A stretch of DNA of 64,000 nucleotides from Candidatus Villigracilis affinis (lineage in GTDB: Bacteria > Chloroflexota > Anaerolineae > Anaerolineales > Villigracilaceae): positions 62,001 through 126,000 of the forward strand of contig JADKEA010000025.1 in NCBI GenBank assembly GCA_016718275.1. The letters run 5' to 3'. Below, piece after piece: positions 61,375-64,000 of this stretch. Made by a program: the position numbers and the translations under genes. The notes under the pieces are model-generated. The model saw only the letters and a list, made by a program, of their open reading frames with translations. It ran no database searches and was not told where the DNA came from. The stretch's first letter is position 1, and each line of letters opens with the position of its first letter.

Positions 61375-61988
61375 TGCGCACAGAGATCCTTCAAGCCCAA
61401 CTGCCCGCTGCAATTGAAAAAGCGCTGAAGATCCTTCAGTCAGGTGGTCTCGTCGCCTTCCCCACCGACACGGTCTACGGCGTCGGTGCGCTCGCTTTTG
61501 ACAACGCCGCCATCGAAAGCATCTACCCAGCCAAGGAACGCCCCATCGAAAAAGCCATCCCGATATTAATTGGGGACATGGATTCGCTTGACCTTGTCAC
61601 GGATCACATCCCAGACATGGCCCGCATCTTCGCCGCCCGCTTCTGGCCTGGACCTCTCACCTGCATCCTCTCCAAAAAGCAGACTCTCCCCCCGGCAGTC
61701 TCTGCCACTCCCACCGTCGCCGTCAGAATTCCCGACCACCCAGACGCTCTTACCTTACTACACACTGCCGGGCCGATGGCTGTCACTTCTGCCAATATTT
61801 CAGGCAAACCCAGCCCATCCACCGCGCAGGAAGTTTATGAACAACTTGGTGGCCGCATTCCATTGATTCTAGATGGCGGCAAAACTTTTGGCGGAATTCC
61901 ATCCACGTTGGTGGATTGCACAGGCGAAAAGCCCGTCATTCTGCGCGAAGGCCCCATCAAATTGGATGAACTTCTCGCCGCTTTATAA
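61374..61988 (+). CDS. tsaC: L-threonylcarbamoyladenylate synthase
   Basis: 204 residues of the Sua5/YrdC/YciO family. It makes threonylcarbamoyl-AMP from Thr, bicarbonate and ATP, the first step of tRNA t6A37 synthesis. Signatures: the GGLVAFPTDTVYGVGA start, K-x-R-P-x-x-K-A-I-P, LTCILSKK, VAVRIPDHP and VTSANISGKPSP. It lacks the C-terminal Sua5 domain, so it is of the short TsaC type. The partner tsaD lies 300 bp away on the opposite strand. Confidence 0.9.
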   Translation: MRTEILQAQLPAAIEKALKILQSGGLVAFPTDTVYGVGALAFDNAAIESIYPAKERPIEKAIPILIGDMDSLDLVTDHIPDMARIFAARFWPGPLTCILSKKQTLPPAVSATPTVAVRIPDHPDALTLLHTAGPMAVTSANISGKPSPSTAQEVYEQLGGRIPLILDGGKTFGGIPSTLVDCTGEKPVILREGPIKLDELLAAL

Positions 61989-62084
61989 ATTTTTCGGTGA
62001 TTGAATCTCTAATCCTGTGTTCATTTCCCATTCAGACTATTTTTACCTCGCTGAATATAATAAAAGTACATTCTCCTTATCGCG

Positions 62085-62125
62085 GGCCCCGAACTCAAAC
62101 TTGGGCAAGTTTGAAAAACGGGGCC
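62085..62125. promoter_or_regulatory. nested hairpin downstream of tsaC
   Basis: Outer stem GGCCCCG/CGGGGCC (62085-62091 with 62119-62125) around an inner stem CAAACTT-gggc-AAGTTTG. No strong T tract follows. Its inner core ACTTGGGCAAGT recurs in the terminator at 62230. Confidence 0.6.
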
Positions 62126-62229
62126 TCGATGTTTTAAATTACGGGTGCATTTTCTCTCATCCAACTCTTAATCAGGGTTCAGGTTTGGCTTATGTGATGA
62201 ATCTAAAATACAAATACATTCTCCCTAAA

Positions 62230-62273
62230 CCAGAAGGCCAATGACTTGGGCAAGTCATTGGCCTTCTGGTTTT
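62230..62273. terminator. strong intrinsic terminator
   Basis: 18-bp perfect stem (62230-62247 with 62252-62269), 4-nt GGGC loop and T4. It lies just before the end of tsaD (minus strand) and can serve the plus-strand tsaC transcript. Confidence 0.88.
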
Positions 62274-62290
62274 AATTCGTGATTTTGTGT

Positions 62291-63316
62291 TTACGGCAGC
62301 GGCCAGGTCGGCATGACATCCATATCCATCTGCGAGACGTGACCGAGCGCATAGCGGTGATATCCCGCTGATGCGATCATGGCAGCATTGTCGGTGCACA
62401 GGGATAACGGGGGGATATGAACGGGAAATTCCGTCTGCGCTCTAAAGGTCTGGCGCAACATGCGGTTGGCAGAGACGCCGCCCGCCACCAAAATTTCCTT
62501 CGCGCCAAATTCACGCGCGGCATTGATCGTTTTCTTGAAAAGCACATCCACCACTGCCTTTTGGAAGGATGCGGCCAGATCGGGCACGGGCAAAGTATGC
62601 GTCTTCTTTTGCAGTTCGCGGATTTCATACAACACGGCGGTCTTCAACCCGCTGAATGAAAAATCCCATGTTCCTTCGAGCCACGCCCGCGGAAAGTGGA
62701 AACGATTCGGGTCGCCCTCTTCCGCTGATTTTTGGATGGCGGGGCCGCCGGGGTAGCCAAGTTCCAACAGGCGGGCAACTTTGTCGAAGGCCTCACCAGC
62801 CGCATCGTCGAGGGTTGAACCGAGCCTTTGATAGGTCAAATGATCGGTCATGAGATTCAGTTCAGTATGTCCACCTGAAACGAGCAAAGCCATCAAAGGA
62901 AATTGCGGCGCGGGTGGGACAAGTTCGCCCGATTCGTACACCCAGGCCGAATAAAGATGTCCCTCAAGATGATTGACTCCCAAAAGCGGCAGACCCGAAC
63001 CGAGCGCCAGCCCTTTTGCCATGTTCATGCCAACGACCAGCGAACCTGCGAGACCTGGCCCCTGCGTGACAGCCAGCGCATCGATATCCTTGAGCGTGAG
63101 GTGGGCCTGTGCAAGCGCCTGCTCCACGACGGGTGTGACGCTCAACACATGCTGGCGCGAAGCCACCTCGGGATACACGCCGCCATAACGGGCATGGATC
63201 TCCATTTGTGAAGCAACTACAGAGGAGAGCAGCGCGCGGCCATTTTCAATGATGGCACAGGCGGTCTCATCGCAGGAGGTTTCAAGAGCAAGGATTCGAG
63301 CGGGTTTTAATTCCAT
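62291..63316 (-). CDS. tsaD: tRNA N6-adenosine threonylcarbamoyltransferase
   Basis: 341 residues of the Kae1/TsaD family, ASKHA fold. It transfers the threonylcarbamoyl group made by TsaC to A37 of ANN-decoding tRNAs. Seen: the start ILALETSCDETACAII, the metal motif NHLEGHLYSAW, SGGHTEL and the C-terminal GGVSANRMLR. Its start codon overlaps the stop of the peptidase gene upstream (TAATG), showing translational coupling. Confidence 0.95.
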   Translation of the reverse strand: MELKPARILALETSCDETACAIIENGRALLSSVVASQMEIHARYGGVYPEVASRQHVLSVTPVVEQALAQAHLTLKDIDALAVTQGPGLAGSLVVGMNMAKGLALGSGLPLLGVNHLEGHLYSAWVYESGELVPPAPQFPLMALLVSGGHTELNLMTDHLTYQRLGSTLDDAAGEAFDKVARLLELGYPGGPAIQKSAEEGDPNRFHFPRAWLEGTWDFSFSGLKTAVLYEIRELQKKTHTLPVPDLAASFQKAVVDVLFKKTINAAREFGAKEILVAGGVSANRMLRQTFRAQTEFPVHIPPLSLCTDNAAMIASAGYHRYALGHVSQMDMDVMPTWPLP

Positions 63317-64000
63317 TATTTTTTATTCCACTTCTTCATCGGCAGGACGAAATCATACGGATAATCCGCGAGGATCTCCATACGGCCATCGGGCCGCACC
63401 CACATTGTATCTTCGATTCGGAAGCCCATGCCTTTTTCAGGATAATACAAACCCGGCTCGGAGGTGATCACCACCCCGGGCGCAAGCCGTTCCTCATCGC
63501 TGGTGTTGATACCACTGAACGGCCGCTCGTGAATGTTGATTCCAACGCCGTGGCCGAGGCTGTGAACATAGCCTTCGACGGGCGATTTTGTATTCATGGG
63601 TGTCTTGTGGCCCTTGCCTTCGAAATACTCGCAGGTCATTTTCTGATAATTCTTGAATGGGACGTTCAGATCAAAGTTCTCATTCAACTGGTCGTAGATT
63701 TCCTTGACCTGATCGAACAATTCCTGTGCCTCAGGTGTGGCATAGCCGAGGCTCCAGGTGCGGGTGAAATCATAGTAATAGCCGCCGCCCGCTTCGGCAG
63801 GATAAATATCGAACACGATGGTCTGCCCGAGTTTCATCAGGTCGGCTGGGTTGCCTGCGGAATGCGGCACGCCCGCATCGCGGCCAATGGCGAAAATGAA
63901 ACCAGAGGGCAATTCCGCGCCATGCTCCGCCACCCACAAGCGAATCCTTGAATGCACGTCGCCAACGGTCAGAGCGGAACCGTCTTCGTTCAACAAGACT
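63316..64000 (-). CDS. M24 family metallopeptidase, truncated by the window edge
   Basis: Only the C-terminal about 228 residues are present; the gene continues beyond 64000. It is a pita-bread fold aminopeptidase, probably a Xaa-Pro type: a metal-binding Asp pair in FDIYPAEAGGGYYYDFTRTW, the His of LGHGVGINIHERP, ITSEPGLYYPEKG and FRIEDTMWV. Dinuclear metal ligands D, D, H, E and E all appear. It ends by overlapping the tsaD start, so the two are co-transcribed. Confidence 0.88.
   Translation of the reverse strand, partial: VLLNEDGSALTVGDVHSRIRLWVAEHGAELPSGFIFAIGRDAGVPHSAGNPADLMKLGQTIVFDIYPAEAGGGYYYDFTRTWSLGYATPEAQELFDQVKEIYDQLNENFDLNVPFKNYQKMTCEYFEGKGHKTPMNTKSPVEGYVHSLGHGVGINIHERPFSGINTSDEERLAPGVVITSEPGLYYPEKGMGFRIEDTMWVRPDGRMEILADYPYDFVLPMKKWNKK

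Larger units (their letters stand above)
61989..62290. other. intergenic region with two hairpins
   Basis: About 300 bp between convergent tsaC and tsaD. It contains the nested hairpin at 62085-62125 and the terminator at 62230-62273. An open frame of 75 codons crosses it but has no ribosome-binding site and overlaps both hairpins, so I do not call it. Confidence 0.5.

Noticed and set aside
62017..62244. 75-codon frame between tsaC and tsaD
   Set aside because: No ribosome-binding site and it crosses both hairpins, including a strong terminator.

Overview
The window reads as a chromosome fragment of a Chloroflexota bacterium, most likely an Anaerolineae relative. This is inferred from gene content: a monoderm-style set with SLH-repeat surface proteins and no outer-membrane genes, multi-GAF/SpoIIE partner-switching signalling, Ser/Thr kinases with ectodomains, and GatCAB together with AsnRS. 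No rRNA, tRNA or marker protein fixes the taxonomy. Many genes carry a TATAAT box 6-9 nt before the ATG, so short-leader or leaderless mRNAs look common. At least four genes (aspS, the giant surface protein, the SpoIIE phosphatase and a VOC protein) are broken by small indels, which fits a long-read or draft assembly with residual errors.

Layout. 0.1-4.0 kb: lipoprotein, membrane and GNAT genes. 4.05-12.1 kb: a tRNA-charging block (aspS, gatC, gatA, then gatB after three small genes), preceded by an Asn/Asp-rich leader ORF and a terminator/antiterminator arrangement that looks like classical attenuation. A second, diverged gatB 3' tail lies behind an SDR gene. 12.1-16.7 kb: membrane TIR protein, asnS, GH25-LysM lysozyme. 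16.85-17.5 kb: a 6S-like RNA and a second orphan structured RNA with its own promoter and terminator. 17.6-20.9 kb: AraC/Ogt DNA repair protein, EamA transporter, glnA. 21.1-30.5 kb: two large SLH-anchored exported proteins. 30.5-40.6 kb: ABC exporter plus peroxiredoxin operon, Clp-fold protease, GH3-like exported protein, GDPD, AAA+ ATPase, GT2, hydrogenase-type maturation protease. 40.6-54.6 kb: signalling region with a STAS/HATPase/SpoIIE module and two paralogous transmembrane Ser/Thr kinases, plus MFS, GNAT, serpin lipoprotein, VOC, nucleosidase and CinA. 54.6-64 kb: Yip1 protein, uvrC, response regulator, prfA-prmC, HD-GYP, tsaC, tsaD and a truncated M24 peptidase.

Working together. AspRS, GatCAB and AsnRS give two possible routes to Asn-tRNA (and GatCAB one to Gln-tRNA); the N/D-rich leader would let charging of these tRNAs set aspS-gatCA expression. 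STAS antagonist, anti-sigma kinase and GAF-sensing phosphatase form an RsbV/RsbW/RsbU-like switch. prfA/prmC and tsaC/tsaD are translation-fidelity pairs. The best candidates for something undescribed are the aspS attenuator, the orphan RNA at 17.1-17.5 kb, the kinase ectodomain pair and the symmetric divergent promoter between cinA and the second kinase.
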